From Clostridium tagluense (lineage in GTDB: Bacteria > Bacillota > Clostridia > Clostridiales > Clostridiaceae): a stretch of DNA of 64,000 bases. The DNA is taken from contig NZ_BHYK01000010.1 in the NCBI RefSeq assembly GCF_003865095.1, positions 62,001-126,000 of the forward strand, written 5' to 3'. Every line of letters starts with the position of its first letter. Position 1 is the stretch's first letter. Below are positions 41,362 to 49,848 of this stretch, piece by piece. Below the pieces are notes generated by a model. It made no database searches. It was not told the origin of the DNA and saw only the letters and a list, made by a program, of their open reading frames with translations. Made by a program: the position numbers and the translations under genes.

Positions 41362-42051
41362 TTAAATAAAACTGGAGATTAATTTAGGCAAAATACTTTT
41401 CAGCAATTTTTCCATTACTTTAGGAGTATTAACCCTATAATCAATTCCTTGATTTACATCTGAATTTTCATCTTCAATAACAGGAATATCAGTTATACCC
41501 CTTACAATACAGCATTTCACGTTATTTAAGTCACATATAAATGCAATAGCTCCTGACTCCCAATCAGCACATAATACATTTTGTTTTATGAGTTTGTCTA
41601 ATGATTCTAGGTTTAGATCCTGGTCTGCTGTGGCTATAATTCCTTCATATACCTTGTCTGAAAAAGCATTAAAATCAATCCATGAGTTATCTATTAAGGT
41701 AACCAAAGGTTCATAAAATAAAGATCTTTCCTTTCCCATTTTAGCAATGCAATCATATTGGACAGTTTTATTTGCAATAACTACATCTAATATATGTAGA
41801 TTTTTTGCTACTCCTCCACATGTGCCAAGAACAAAATTTATAGTAGGCTTCCAATTGTCTATTGCAAATTGACAAGCTGCAGATGACCTTGTCTTTGTAG
41901 CTCCACTATGATAAAAGATACACTCTTGGTTTGATATATTGAAATTAATATATTCACCGAAAGGATATTGATTTACAATACCAAAATCTATACATAATAT
42001 TTCTTTAAGTGCTTTCCATTCTCGTTTTGAGCAAATCTGTATACATATCAT
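41362..42051 (-). CDS. Nucleoside phosphorylase/MTA-SAH nucleosidase-like protein
   Basis: 229 residues of the PNP_UDP_1 fold. LGTCGGVAKNLHILDVVIAN matches the phosphate/ribose loop of MTA/SAH nucleosidases, and LCADWESGAIAFIC matches their M-E-x-x-A/G substrate segment with W-E in place. VRGITD is the last conserved Asp. It should cleave N-glycosidic bonds of a nucleoside, but it is too divergent to call Pfs. It is 25 bp downstream of the nucleotidyltransferase gene and probably co-transcribed. Confidence 0.75.
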   Translation of the reverse strand: MICIQICSKREWKALKEILCIDFGIVNQYPFGEYINFNISNQECIFYHSGATKTRSSAACQFAIDNWKPTINFVLGTCGGVAKNLHILDVVIANKTVQYDCIAKMGKERSLFYEPLVTLIDNSWIDFNAFSDKVYEGIIATADQDLNLESLDKLIKQNVLCADWESGAIAFICDLNNVKCCIVRGITDIPVIEDENSDVNQGIDYRVNTPKVMEKLLKSILPKLISSFI

Positions 42052-42076
42052 TATTTACACCCTCCATCTCTATACT

Positions 42077-42730
42077 TTAAAATTCTTTAAAAAGATTATA
42101 AAATAGAACCTTTATCTGTGAATCAACTTCAAATCTTTTACAAAGTTCATTAAAGATACACTGTATATCATCTTCAAAGTTGTCATTAAATTTCAAATTA
42201 TTAATATTTAAAGTGTCAAGATTCTCTTTAATTTCTAATAAAAAATTATATGCACTATCAGTTTTATTAGATAGATACTTAATAACCCCTTTATGTAGTA
42301 GCCTTAATACCCTATACCAAGTAGGCCTATTGGGCATATAATCTGATGTGACTCCCCTTCTAATAACTGATTCGTCACTAACTATATAGTTTTTATCATA
42401 TTTTAAAAGAACTTTGCTGTTTATAAGATCTTCTTGTGATATTGCTCCTCTGATATCTAAATCCACGGAGATATTATTTGGATAGACCAAAATTAATATT
42501 CCTTTAGGGTTTTCTGTAAAATTAGTCATTATAGGTTTATCATAAAGAGTAATTAGTTCATCAACTTCACTCCTTGTAATATCTCCTAAAATTATCAAGT
42601 CAATATCAGAGTATTTTGTTGCTACATCCTTTGCTAAAGAACCTTTCAATATCATAGAAAACTGATTTTTCTCACAGAACCTATAAACAGATTCTATGTA
42701 ATTTTTATGATTTAATGATGGGTAACTCAT
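42077..42730 (-). CDS. Nucleotidyltransferase-fold protein
   Basis: 217 residues. LKGSLAKDVATKYSDIDLII gives the Pol-beta-type motif G-S-x-A then D42-x-D44. Aminoglycoside nucleotidyltransferases and minimal nucleotidyltransferases share this. The C-terminal part is helical without recognised motifs. It could inactivate an antibiotic or modify a protein; unknown. Probably one transcript with the downstream nucleosidase-like gene. Confidence 0.78.
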   Translation of the reverse strand: MSYPSLNHKNYIESVYRFCEKNQFSMILKGSLAKDVATKYSDIDLIILGDITRSEVDELITLYDKPIMTNFTENPKGILILVYPNNISVDLDIRGAISQEDLINSKVLLKYDKNYIVSDESVIRRGVTSDYMPNRPTWYRVLRLLHKGVIKYLSNKTDSAYNFLLEIKENLDTLNINNLKFNDNFEDDIQCIFNELCKRFEVDSQIKVLFYNLFKEF

Positions 42731-42843
42731 ATGAAACTCCCCCTTAACCGGAATATACCTATTTTTTTTCCCATTTAATTTCGCCTATCCGATAAATCTA
42801 AGTTGCCGCAATGCTTCTCCCTTCGGATTTTCCATAGATTGTT

Positions 42844-43413
42844 TTATTTATCAATATTTTCAACCCACCCACACCACTTAAAATCTTTATAAAAATCAAC
42901 TTCAATGATTCCACAATATGGAATCTCATTATGATATTTAAACTGTCTCATTACAACACCATGGGTTACCACAATTATTTTTTCATAGCCCAAATACTTT
43001 TCTAAACCTTTAAAAGATCTGCTTGCAACTACACTAAGTTTTTCCCAACTTTTTTTATCCTCATTAGTATATTCACCTTTACAACAAGTGCATTCGTCAC
43101 TAGCAATTTTAACTTCCTCATCAGATACATTGTTAAAGGCTAAATCGGGTACCCACTCATGAATGTCAACCTCAATACTTATATCAAGTGACCTTTCTTT
43201 TGAAATGATTGCTGCGGTTTGTAATGCTCTAGTATACGGTGAGGATACAATAAGGCTCGCTCCCTGTAATCTCTTATCTTTAGCAACATTCATAGCTTGG
43301 TCTATTCCTTTAGGTGTAAGCTGAGCCAAATCTATACCATGTCCCTTGAAGCTTCGCTCCGTTACTAAACTATAGTCTGGTTCACCATGTCGTATTAGTA
43401 TAAGTTTTGTCAT
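42844..43413 (-). CDS. Histidine phosphatase family protein
   Basis: 189 residues from the ATG at 43413 (GGGGGAG upstream; an in-frame ATG further up lacks a site). The phosphoacceptor is His9 in IRHGEPDY, with Arg in SSPYTRALQTA and the second His in VVTHGVVMRQF. Belongs to the phosphoglycerate-mutase-like superfamily. A CTCC-x-GE insertion (CTCCKGEY) is unusual. The substrate is unknown. Confidence 0.85.
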   Translation of the reverse strand: MTKLILIRHGEPDYSLVTERSFKGHGIDLAQLTPKGIDQAMNVAKDKRLQGASLIVSSPYTRALQTAAIISKERSLDISIEVDIHEWVPDLAFNNVSDEEVKIASDECTCCKGEYTNEDKKSWEKLSVVASRSFKGLEKYLGYEKIIVVTHGVVMRQFKYHNEIPYCGIIEVDFYKDFKWCGWVENIDK

Positions 43414-43494
43414 TGTACTTCTCCCCCTCTTTACGCTAAGTAATATAAAATACACCAACTGCAATGTTCTTATATCTTTTTAGGTACAGTTACT

Positions 43495-44319
43495 TTAATT
43501 AAGAAACTCAAAAGCATATTCTCCATACCTTTCAAAGCCCATAGATTCATATACTTTCATTGCAGCAATATTTGATATCGATGTTGCTAACACAGGAGTT
43601 TTTTTTTGTTGAATAGTAAGTTCTATCATATGACCAATTATCTCTTTTCCCAATCCTTTGTTTCTATAAGCCTTATCAATATAAACACTTGTGATTTCTG
43701 CAAAATTATTAGTTTTTCCTATAAACCTTGCCATTCCTATAGGATTGTTTTTGTATTCTAGTAAATAAACTCCAGTTTTCATTTTTGCTAATATTTTTTC
43801 TGTGTTAGTAATAGTTTTAATCTCTTCTTCTGTTTCTGCCTCAAAAAAACATGCTGTAAACTGTTTAACTTTTTCTAAATCTTTACTACCTAAATTTGCA
43901 AGTCTAATTTTACTTTGAAATTTCATAGGTATATTTTTATATTTTTCAATATTTAATTTATAGAATATGTTAGGGGTTATAGTTTTTTTGTATGCTAATA
44001 TTTTAAATATACTATTTATATCTTCTAGCTTCCCTGCTAATAGAGTTTTCTCACTGTTTAACCCCTTAATCTTACAGACGATGTCCTTTAATCCATCTTT
44101 TGATGTATACGAAAAGTTGGTTAAATCTGAATTTCCATCATTTTTTGTATGTAAGACATCAATTACTACTTCTTCAGTTTCATTGATATATAATTCACCT
44201 AAATTATCTGGATTATTTTGAATTAATTCAATCAATATAGCATTATAAATTTCATCACAATACAAGAATTCTAATATTTTTTTCTTTAAACAATCTGTAA
44301 TAATACTTATCTTTTTCAT
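43495..44319 (-). CDS. GNAT acetyltransferase with N-terminal extension
   Basis: 274 residues. The GNAT domain is in the C-terminal half, with VYIDKAYRNKGLGKEIIGHM as acetyl-CoA loop (R-N-K-G-L-G) and ISNIAAMKVYESMGFERYG at the end. The first 125 residues form a separate domain (Asn/Leu-rich), as in the two-domain GNAT subgroup related to the FR47-type proteins. The ribosome site is a run of ten G 8 nt before the ATG, which could make expression length-dependent. Confidence 0.82.
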   Translation of the reverse strand: MKKISIITDCLKKKILEFLYCDEIYNAILIELIQNNPDNLGELYINETEEVVIDVLHTKNDGNSDLTNFSYTSKDGLKDIVCKIKGLNSEKTLLAGKLEDINSIFKILAYKKTITPNIFYKLNIEKYKNIPMKFQSKIRLANLGSKDLEKVKQFTACFFEAETEEEIKTITNTEKILAKMKTGVYLLEYKNNPIGMARFIGKTNNFAEITSVYIDKAYRNKGLGKEIIGHMIELTIQQKKTPVLATSISNIAAMKVYESMGFERYGEYAFEFLN

Positions 44320-44327
44320 ATTAACAT

Positions 44328-44337
44328 CCCCCCCCCC
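44328..44337 (-). promoter_or_regulatory. Poly-G10 tract in the Shine-Dalgarno position
   Basis: Ten consecutive C on the + strand (G10 in the mRNA), separated from the ATG at 44319 by ATGTTAAT. Such tracts change length during replication, and the tract doubles as the ribosome site. Confidence 0.6.
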
Positions 44338-44349
44338 AATTTAAAAATC

Positions 44350-44496
44350 TTAAAATTCAAATCTTACTATTCTATGAATTCTTGTAAATCCTGATTTTTC
44401 AAGTATTTTCTTTGATGCATAATTATTATATCCACATATAGGTACTAAATCATTACTGATACAATGTTCTTTTAGTTTAGAAATAATTAGGTGCAT
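44350..44496 (-). pseudogene. C-terminal remnant of a GNAT acetyltransferase
   Basis: From an ATG at 44496 the frame reads MHLIISKLKEHC, then NDLVPICGYNNYASKKILEK and SGFTRIHRIVRFEF to the stop at 44350-44352. N-x-A-S-x-x-I-L-E-K-S-G-F is the GNAT end block. The N-terminal two thirds, including the acetyl-CoA loop, are absent or shifted out of frame. Confidence 0.6.
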
Positions 44497-44509
44497 ACGT
44501 CTTTATTTC

Positions 44510-44733
44510 TCTGCCCTTTTGATTACTTCTATCATATAAATCTCAACTATTTTTCTGTTGAAATTTTCTCCGAATTTTACCGAGTCCACACATTGCCGCA
44601 TACTTTCAGTACCATTGTGCGCTATATTAACCCTTAGGAGACGACTTCAAGGGTTACCCATTGGTGTGCAACAACGAACTGGCATACATTGCTATCAACA
44701 ATGAAATAGTACCCTGGTTAATACTTTCTAACG
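44510..44733. other. Structured, relatively G+C-rich non-coding stretch
   Basis: TAACCCTT/AAGGGTTA (44628-44635, 44649-44656) and CATTG/CAATG (44687-44703) form hairpins, and CTAACGTTAG at 44728-44737 is a 10-bp palindrome that spans the next gene's stop. Lies 3-prime of the following - strand gene. No coding frame. Confidence 0.35.
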
Positions 44734-45195
44734 TTAGAATGGTATATCATCATCTTCGCTGGTATACAGTATAATATCCTGAGAGGAAAAATCCTCTTCT
44801 GTTTCATATTTATCTATTTCACATTCTTCCCATGATATCCCATACGATGCTCCCCCTGAAGTATAGCCTGCAATATAATAAAATGTATCATCTGAATTAG
44901 AATATGTCTCTGCTATCTTTTTTTCTTTCTGTAGCTGTCTTTGTTGTTCTTTAACTTTTTTTTGACCCTCTAAAGTTCCATTTAATTGATTCACATAATC
45001 AGGATTAATTTTATATCCAAGCATTTGCAACTCATTGATAGCACATATCTTATCTACAGCAAAGTGTTTACTGTATCCTTTTATAATATTTTCACCTTCA
45101 TACTTTGGTATCCAATGTTCTGCAGCAAGAAGTCTTGAAGCTCTATCTAATCTTTTATGTCTAGGAATATTTGATTTTTTTTTACTTTTATTCAT
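44734..45195 (-). CDS. Conserved hypothetical protein, basic N-terminus and acidic C-terminus
   Basis: 153 residues from the ATG at 45195, where GGAGAT lies 7 nt upstream; the ATG at 45210 overlaps that site. MNKSKKKSNIPRHKRLDRAS is strongly basic, a helix rich in Gln and Lys follows (KKVKEQQRQLQKEKK), and the end is acidic (YTSEDDDIPF). GYTSGGASYGISWEE is a distinctive block. I have a sense of similar Firmicute proteins of unknown role, without a name. Confidence 0.65.
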   Translation of the reverse strand: MNKSKKKSNIPRHKRLDRASRLLAAEHWIPKYEGENIIKGYSKHFAVDKICAINELQMLGYKINPDYVNQLNGTLEGQKKVKEQQRQLQKEKKIAETYSNSDDTFYYIAGYTSGGASYGISWEECEIDKYETEEDFSSQDIILYTSEDDDIPF

Positions 45196-45407
45196 GATTT
45201 TTATCTCCATATGTTTTCTATTTAGTTTTAAATAATACGTAAGTATTCTGGTATTTTTGACTTGTTATTTATTTTCATGGGCTTAAATTTACTATTTAAC
45301 AAGTAACACTCATTTTATAGCTTTGAATATACAGGCTTTTGTAGTTATTCTAAGCCCCTACCTTAGGTTAGAGTCAATACATATTTAGCATATTTTTCAG
45401 TGAAATA

Positions 45408-45998
45408 TTATAATCTAACATTTTTAAATTGTGTTATAATTCGGTCATAACATTTTCTGATTTTACGTCTATTATCAGGTAATAAATTTATGTTTGATAA
45501 CAATGCTATTTTTTCAACTACACCCTGTATAGACAAATCTTCTGTATCTATATGTTGTTTAAATATTTCGTTACTGAATCCTTTTATACAACTATCTATC
45601 TGCTGTGCAGCCCATGAATTTCCACCTTCACCACGGCCCCTTAGCCGTTTAAGTACGGTCTCCTTTGAAGCACATAATACAAAATGATTTATCAAAAATC
45701 CATCGTTCCTTAATTGAACAATAATTTCTTTAAAATACTGAGGATTGCTTATGGTCATTGGAACTATTATTATACCCTTATACTTATTTGCAATATATTT
45801 TAGCATAGAAAAATTAAACTCACGCCACATTGAATAATTTTGAAAATCTCCACTATTTAATTCTTTTGGTATGTTTTTTCTTATAAAAAGTCCTATGTTT
45901 TCTGGATCATATATAAATGAATTTGGGATTCGTCTATGCAATTCATAAGAACTTTGAGTTTTTCCGACACCAAATGCTCCATTAATCCAAATTATCAT
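45408..45998 (-). CDS. tmrB: TmrB-like tunicamycin-resistance ATP-binding protein
   Basis: 196 residues collinear with Bacillus TmrB. The opening MIIWINGAFGVGKTQSSYEL has Walker A at 7-14, then SFIYDPENIGLFIRK, GIIIVPMTISNPQYF, LKRLRGRGEGGNSWAAQQID, and an ending DNRRKIRKCYDRIITQFKNVR. TmrB confers tunicamycin resistance and associates with the membrane through its C-terminal amphipathic helix. GAGGTAAT supports the ATG. Good confidence in family, moderate in exact function. Confidence 0.85.
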   Translation of the reverse strand: MIIWINGAFGVGKTQSSYELHRRIPNSFIYDPENIGLFIRKNIPKELNSGDFQNYSMWREFNFSMLKYIANKYKGIIIVPMTISNPQYFKEIIVQLRNDGFLINHFVLCASKETVLKRLRGRGEGGNSWAAQQIDSCIKGFSNEIFKQHIDTEDLSIQGVVEKIALLSNINLLPDNRRKIRKCYDRIITQFKNVRL

Positions 45999-46094
45999 AA
46001 TTATTACCTCGCTCTCTTCTCTGATATAAGTGAGATTCTTCTTGCCTCAAGAATTTATATAACTTCATCTAATTCCTTAAAGGCAATTAGAAAG

Positions 46095-46670
46095 TTAATA
46101 CCGTTTTCCAAATTCTTTTCTTGCTTGCTCTGTAATATTTTTGATAAAGTTAGACTTTGCATTTGTATACCCCTCTCTATCAAATTCATACTTTTGTTTC
46201 AATTGTAATTTTAATTCTCCATATTTTTCTGCGATTTCAGGATATAATATCAAATAATCACGAAAATATAGTTCATCCCAATCACCACTATAACGCACAT
46301 GAAGGTGATATGCTTGGCCAATAAATCCGCTTAGAGTATAGCCTTTCATAAACATCATATGTGGAGCAGGATTATTGGGTTGAGGACTATAATTATAACC
46401 AATGCCTTTGAGCAGAGAGATTATTTGCTCTGTTTCCATATGATTTTGTATTTCTAATAAAATATCAATGGTAGGTTTCGCACGTAAATTACATACAGAG
46501 GTGCTTCCATAATGATTTATTCTTATAATATTATTTAAATCAATTGTTTGTTCAAGGGTATTTTTTTCAGACAAATATAAACCATGCCACATTGGATCAT
46601 GTTCACTTAAAATAATGGGAAATAGTCTTCCTAATTCTTCACCATTCATTTCGTCTAATTGTTTTTCCAA
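46095..46670 (-). CDS. GrpB/UPF0157 family nucleotidyltransferase-fold protein
   Basis: About 191 residues. HYGSTSVCNLRAKPTIDILLE is the family signature (G-S-T-S then x-K-P-x-I-D), corresponding to a nucleotidyltransferase core, and HLHVRYSGDWDELYFRDYL is the second block. Function unknown; some members are fused to dephospho-CoA kinase. The start is probably the TTG at 46670 with GGCGGTGAT 5 nt upstream (a GTG 9 bp earlier is possible). The start region overlaps the decayed end of a kinase fragment. Confidence 0.8.
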   Translation of the reverse strand: MEKQLDEMNGEELGRLFPIILSEHDPMWHGLYLSEKNTLEQTIDLNNIIRINHYGSTSVCNLRAKPTIDILLEIQNHMETEQIISLLKGIGYNYSPQPNNPAPHMMFMKGYTLSGFIGQAYHLHVRYSGDWDELYFRDYLILYPEIAEKYGELKLQLKQKYEFDREGYTNAKSNFIKNITEQARKEFGKRY

Positions 46671-46824
46671 AATTATCACCGCCTAATATTAAAATTCTTA
46701 ATTGCAAAAATTCTTGTCCATCTTTATCCTTAATATAATATTTCTTATCCTTTGACCAACCTTTTTCTATTTCAGAGACTATACTCCATTCAGGATACCC
46801 ACTAATATCTTCAAAAAAATTCAT
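46639..46824 (-). pseudogene. N-terminal fragment of an APH-type phosphotransferase
   Basis: A frame of 61 codons reads MNFFEDISGYPEWSIVSEIE, then KGWSKDKKYYIKDKDGQEFL. This is the start of aminoglycoside-phosphotransferase-like kinases of clostridia (S-x-D-x-K-Y-Y-I strand). Then it loses similarity and runs out of frame into the GrpB-type gene. The catalytic loop and everything after about residue 45 are gone. Recent deletion or cassette replacement is likely. Confidence 0.55.
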
Positions 46825-46844
46825 GACTAAATATTTCTATTTTT

Positions 46845-47456
46845 CTAAATGAAATTTAAATAATCGGCGATAAATCTTGCTTGCAGTTCTCTGATTTTTT
46901 CTTTGAAATGAACATGATCTAAGTAAATATCAGTTCCTAAATTTCTAGTGAAGTTATACATATCTATACAGGGTATCTTATACTGCTCCATTATTTCTTT
47001 TGCAGCAATATCGTAAGCATAAACATCTTTACTATATCTTAAAAACCCCTCTTTTCTTGAATTATGAATCTCATCTATAACTGGTGTTAATCCAACCCAT
47101 ATGATCTTAGTGGCCATAGCTTTTGATATTTCAATTATCTTAATTAAATTCATCTTGTAATCTTTCAATTCAACCTGAACTTTATTTGAATCTTTATCTA
47201 TTCGAACATCGTGTAAGCCACAGTTGATAAGTAATATTTCGTATTTTGTATTTTTTATATATTCCTCTGTTAAATACTCTATAACCATTCCACTATCCCC
47301 TGCATTAGCGCCAATCGGTTTGTCCAAATCTGTTAACGCTTGCTTCATACCCCTTTTTCTATCATACTCAAATTTATGCTTTATCATATTCTTAAGATAT
47401 GGACCATAGTGTATTGATACACTATCACCTATAACAAATATTTTTCGCTTATTTAT
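46845..47456 (-). CDS. SGNH/GDSL hydrolase with non-standard start
   Basis: The hydrolase frame begins before the first ATG (47387): codons from 47456 read ATA-N-K-R-K-I-F-V-I-G-D-S-V-S-I-H, which holds the family block I (G-D-S with the nucleophile serine). NCGLHD in the middle is block III and DHVHF near the end is block V with the catalytic Asp and His. GGGAGG at 47465-47470 lies 8 nt before the ATA codon. So the start is either ATA or has been mutated from ATG. From ATA the product is 203 residues. Starting at the internal ATG would remove the active-site serine. Confidence 0.65.
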   Translation of the reverse strand: MNKRKIFVIGDSVSIHYGPYLKNMIKHKFEYDRKRGMKQALTDLDKPIGANAGDSGMVIEYLTEEYIKNTKYEILLINCGLHDVRIDKDSNKVQVELKDYKMNLIKIIEISKAMATKIIWVGLTPVIDEIHNSRKEGFLRYSKDVYAYDIAAKEIMEQYKIPCIDMYNFTRNLGTDIYLDHVHFKEKIRELQARFIADYLNFI

Positions 47457-47506
47457 TAGATTTTCCTCCCGTTATTTTGACATGATTTTAATGTTGTTTA
47501 ATTATA

Positions 47507-48007
47507 TTAATGTCCAAAAGAACTTATTAGCCAAGGTGAATTTTTATCTTTTCTAGTTAAAGTATAACTATATTCATCCCTCCCACTGTCACTGGGACCT
47601 ACCCCCTCTTTTTTATATTTAACTTCAAAGACTACTTTAAAAATAGCTACATTCTCTAATTCTAATTTTTCTTTTTCCATATCTATTATCTGGCTCTTTT
47701 TCATCTGGCGTAGATAGACTTCCTTATTTGTTTGATCAGTATCTTCAAATATATTTATAACTTTAATATATTCTAAATTATCAAATCCCCAACTTGATTC
47801 TGAAGAATGATATTTTTCAATTGTTAACATATTCATTCCCTTCAAATTCTTTTGGTTATAATATTTATAAAAATGTTCTATAACCTCCTTTGGCTTTAAT
47901 AAAGCAATTTGTGCCTTCTTATCCTTTGAATTTTGGGTTGCACATCCTGTTATAATCATTAACAAACATAAAATTGTTAATCCAATTTTCTTATTAATAA
48001 TAACCAC
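47507..48007 (-). CDS. Lipoprotein of the DUF4829 type
   Basis: 166 residues from a GTG. A lipobox MIITGC puts the lipidated Cys at 22, so it is anchored on the outer face of the membrane. The rest (PKEVIEHFYKYYNQKN... to the end with SPWLISSFGH) has the NTF2-like pattern of small DUF4829-like lipoproteins. GGGGTGG overlaps the GTG; an ATT three codons later is better spaced from it, so the start is uncertain. Confidence 0.65.
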   Translation of the reverse strand: MVIINKKIGLTILCLLMIITGCATQNSKDKKAQIALLKPKEVIEHFYKYYNQKNLKGMNMLTIEKYHSSESSWGFDNLEYIKVINIFEDTDQTNKEVYLRQMKKSQIIDMEKEKLELENVAIFKVVFEVKYKKEGVGPSDSGRDEYSYTLTRKDKNSPWLISSFGH

Positions 48008-48058
48008 CCCTTCTAAATATATATTTTTAATAAAATTTAAACTTCTTAGAAATTATAA

Positions 48059-48655
48059 CTACTCTTTAGTAAATTCCATAATATAATCTTTAAGCTGTGA
48101 ACCACATCTCATTAGTTCACCCATTACTCTCTCTACACCATTTTCTGTAGTAAACCAATTGTCCCTGTTTATTCCTTGAACGTCAGATGGACAAATAATT
48201 ATTTCGATATCTGGGTATGCCAATTGATAGTACATATAACAACGTCTTGCATGGAAAGACTTACAACATATTATTGCTTTATTTATATGCAAATTTAGTT
48301 TGTCTGTAATTTCACGAGATTTAAACGCATTTTCATATGTGAACTGCGCATCTTCTTCTTTTAAAATTGAATTTTCATCAACAGCATTTTTAATCAAAAC
48401 ATTTTTTAAAAAATCCCATTCCGTATGATATGTGCCATTATATTTTTCTGCTTTTGATGATGGGTTAGGAAAGTATCCACGTTTAACACTGTATTTACCA
48501 GATGGAAGGATAAGTGGAGCATATTTGTTTTTCCAGAGTTCTGCTGCATTTTCTGCTAATTCAGCATAAGAGCCTCCAGGTATAAAGATAATATCTGCTT
48601 TTTTAGGATTACTCTCAAGAAAAATAAAATTCGTAATATCATCAATTGTTTTCAT
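48059..48655 (-). CDS. YdcF/DUF218 family protein
   Basis: 198 residues. IIFIPGGSYAELAENAAELW and FTYENAFKSREITDKLNL, then KAIICCKSFHARRCYMYYQL, follow the DUF218 plan (G-G-x... E-N-x2... S-x-x-H-x-x-R-x). No membrane anchor, unlike the relative at 62147. Some DUF218 proteins act in envelope polysaccharide metabolism or bind SAM; the role here is unknown. Confidence 0.78.
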   Translation of the reverse strand: MKTIDDITNFIFLESNPKKADIIFIPGGSYAELAENAAELWKNKYAPLILPSGKYSVKRGYFPNPSSKAEKYNGTYHTEWDFLKNVLIKNAVDENSILKEEDAQFTYENAFKSREITDKLNLHINKAIICCKSFHARRCYMYYQLAYPDIEIIICPSDVQGINRDNWFTTENGVERVMGELMRCGSQLKDYIMEFTKE

Positions 48656-48752
48656 ATTAGCCCCCTATAAATTGTGTGCTGTTTCTAATGTTTTTAAATT
48701 TAAGATGGTTATTATCTTTGATTTTGGAAGGTAACTTTGCCATGGCGTAAAT

Positions 48753-49043
48753 TCAACCTATATATAGATTATAACCCATAAATTTACACAAATCCATATA
48801 AAAAATCCACCAACTAAGGTGGATAAAAGTGTTTAAAATTTCATTGCACCTTTTTATAAAGCCCATTATACCTATTGTAATCATTATTGAGGCTACTAAA
48901 ATTCCAATAATATAAAGTATGCCTAATAGTGGTATAAAAATAAAGATAAATGAACATAATGCTGCAATCTGTAACATCTTATATTGATTCCATTTTTCAT
49001 CAGACTCTTTCACTAAACCAAATTGTTCTTGTTTTTCCGCCAT
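48753..49043 (-). CDS. Small membrane protein
   Basis: 96 residues. A charged start (MAEKQEQFGLVKESDEKWNQ) is followed by two hydrophobic helices (about 24-42 and 44-64) and IKRCNEIL. The last 25 residues (NTFIHLSWWIFYMDLCKFMG...) are aromatic and could be a read-through into non-coding DNA after a frameshift. Unknown function. Confidence 0.5.
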   Translation of the reverse strand: MAEKQEQFGLVKESDEKWNQYKMLQIAALCSFIFIFIPLLGILYIIGILVASIMITIGIMGFIKRCNEILNTFIHLSWWIFYMDLCKFMGYNLYIG

Positions 49044-49101
49044 ATCCTATTGAGAACTAATTTTACTGTGTTTTTCTCTATTAGTCTGTGATATTTAGAA
49101 T

Positions 49102-49536
49102 TTAATAGTTAGGGTTAGAAATTCCATATCTTCTAGGATCACTATCTCCAATAAGATTGATTTTTATATTCGGATCTCCTTTTATTTCTATAGTGTAAGT
49201 CTTTTGATCATTATCATAATAATAGTTGCTTATTTTATTATCTTGTTTCATTTCCTTTAGCACTGAATTAAAGAATTCTCTACACTTATTAACATCATAC
49301 TTGCTATAATAAATATCAGTTGGAGTTTTAAATAGCCATACAGAATTAGGTGGTAATGGTATATCTACTTTTGTACTATCTAAATAGATAACAGTGTAGG
49401 TATGCTGGAAAAAAACATTACTCTTTGTAATAATATTAAAGTCATAATTAGATAAATACAATACTAAAAAAATTGTTAGCGGGACAATAACAATTACACT
49501 AAGATATATCTTGTATTTCATTCTTTTCAGAAACAA
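49102..49536 (-). CDS. Membrane-anchored small protein
   Basis: 144 residues with one N-terminal membrane helix (about 10-28) and an extracytoplasmic domain. The first codons overlap the end of the preceding gene by 38 bp. An ATG at 49521 (MKYKIYL) is an alternative start with GAAAAG upstream. This suggests translational coupling of two exported proteins. No family recognised. Confidence 0.6.
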   Translation of the reverse strand: MFLKRMKYKIYLSVIVIVPLTIFLVLYLSNYDFNIITKSNVFFQHTYTVIYLDSTKVDIPLPPNSVWLFKTPTDIYYSKYDVNKCREFFNSVLKEMKQDNKISNYYYDNDQKTYTIEIKGDPNIKINLIGDSDPRRYGISNPNY

Positions 49537-49798
49537 TTACTGTAGCTTTCCTTGGATTATTTTTGAACTTCACTGAGGCAATAAACATACCCATAGTCTT
49601 ATCATATGTCACTTCTACTTTTTCAGGAACTTCGTATTTAAAAGTTTCTAATCCTAATAAATACTCAACTACATTATTTGAAATAGCTTGTTTCTTATTC
49701 TTTTGATCCAAATTACTTTTATAATATATTCCTGTACCTGAAGCAATTATTATAAGTAATATAACACTGTAAATTGTAAGTAGTTTTTTCTTTTTCAT
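49499..49798 (-). CDS. Small exported protein with N-terminal helix
   Basis: 99 residues from the ATG at 49798, with GGGGGAG 7 nt upstream. MKKKKLLTIYSVILLIIIAS is a signal anchor; the outer part (VVEYLLGLETFKYEVPEKVE...) is a compact unknown domain. It overlaps the next gene, so the two are probably made together. Confidence 0.6.
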   Translation of the reverse strand: MKKKKLLTIYSVILLIIIASGTGIYYKSNLDQKNKKQAISNNVVEYLLGLETFKYEVPEKVEVTYDKTMGMFIASVKFKNNPRKATVIVSEKNEIQDIS

Positions 49799-49848
49799 AA
49801 TTTTCTCCCCCTTAGTTTTAAGTTGCATAAAATATGAAAAACAAATAT

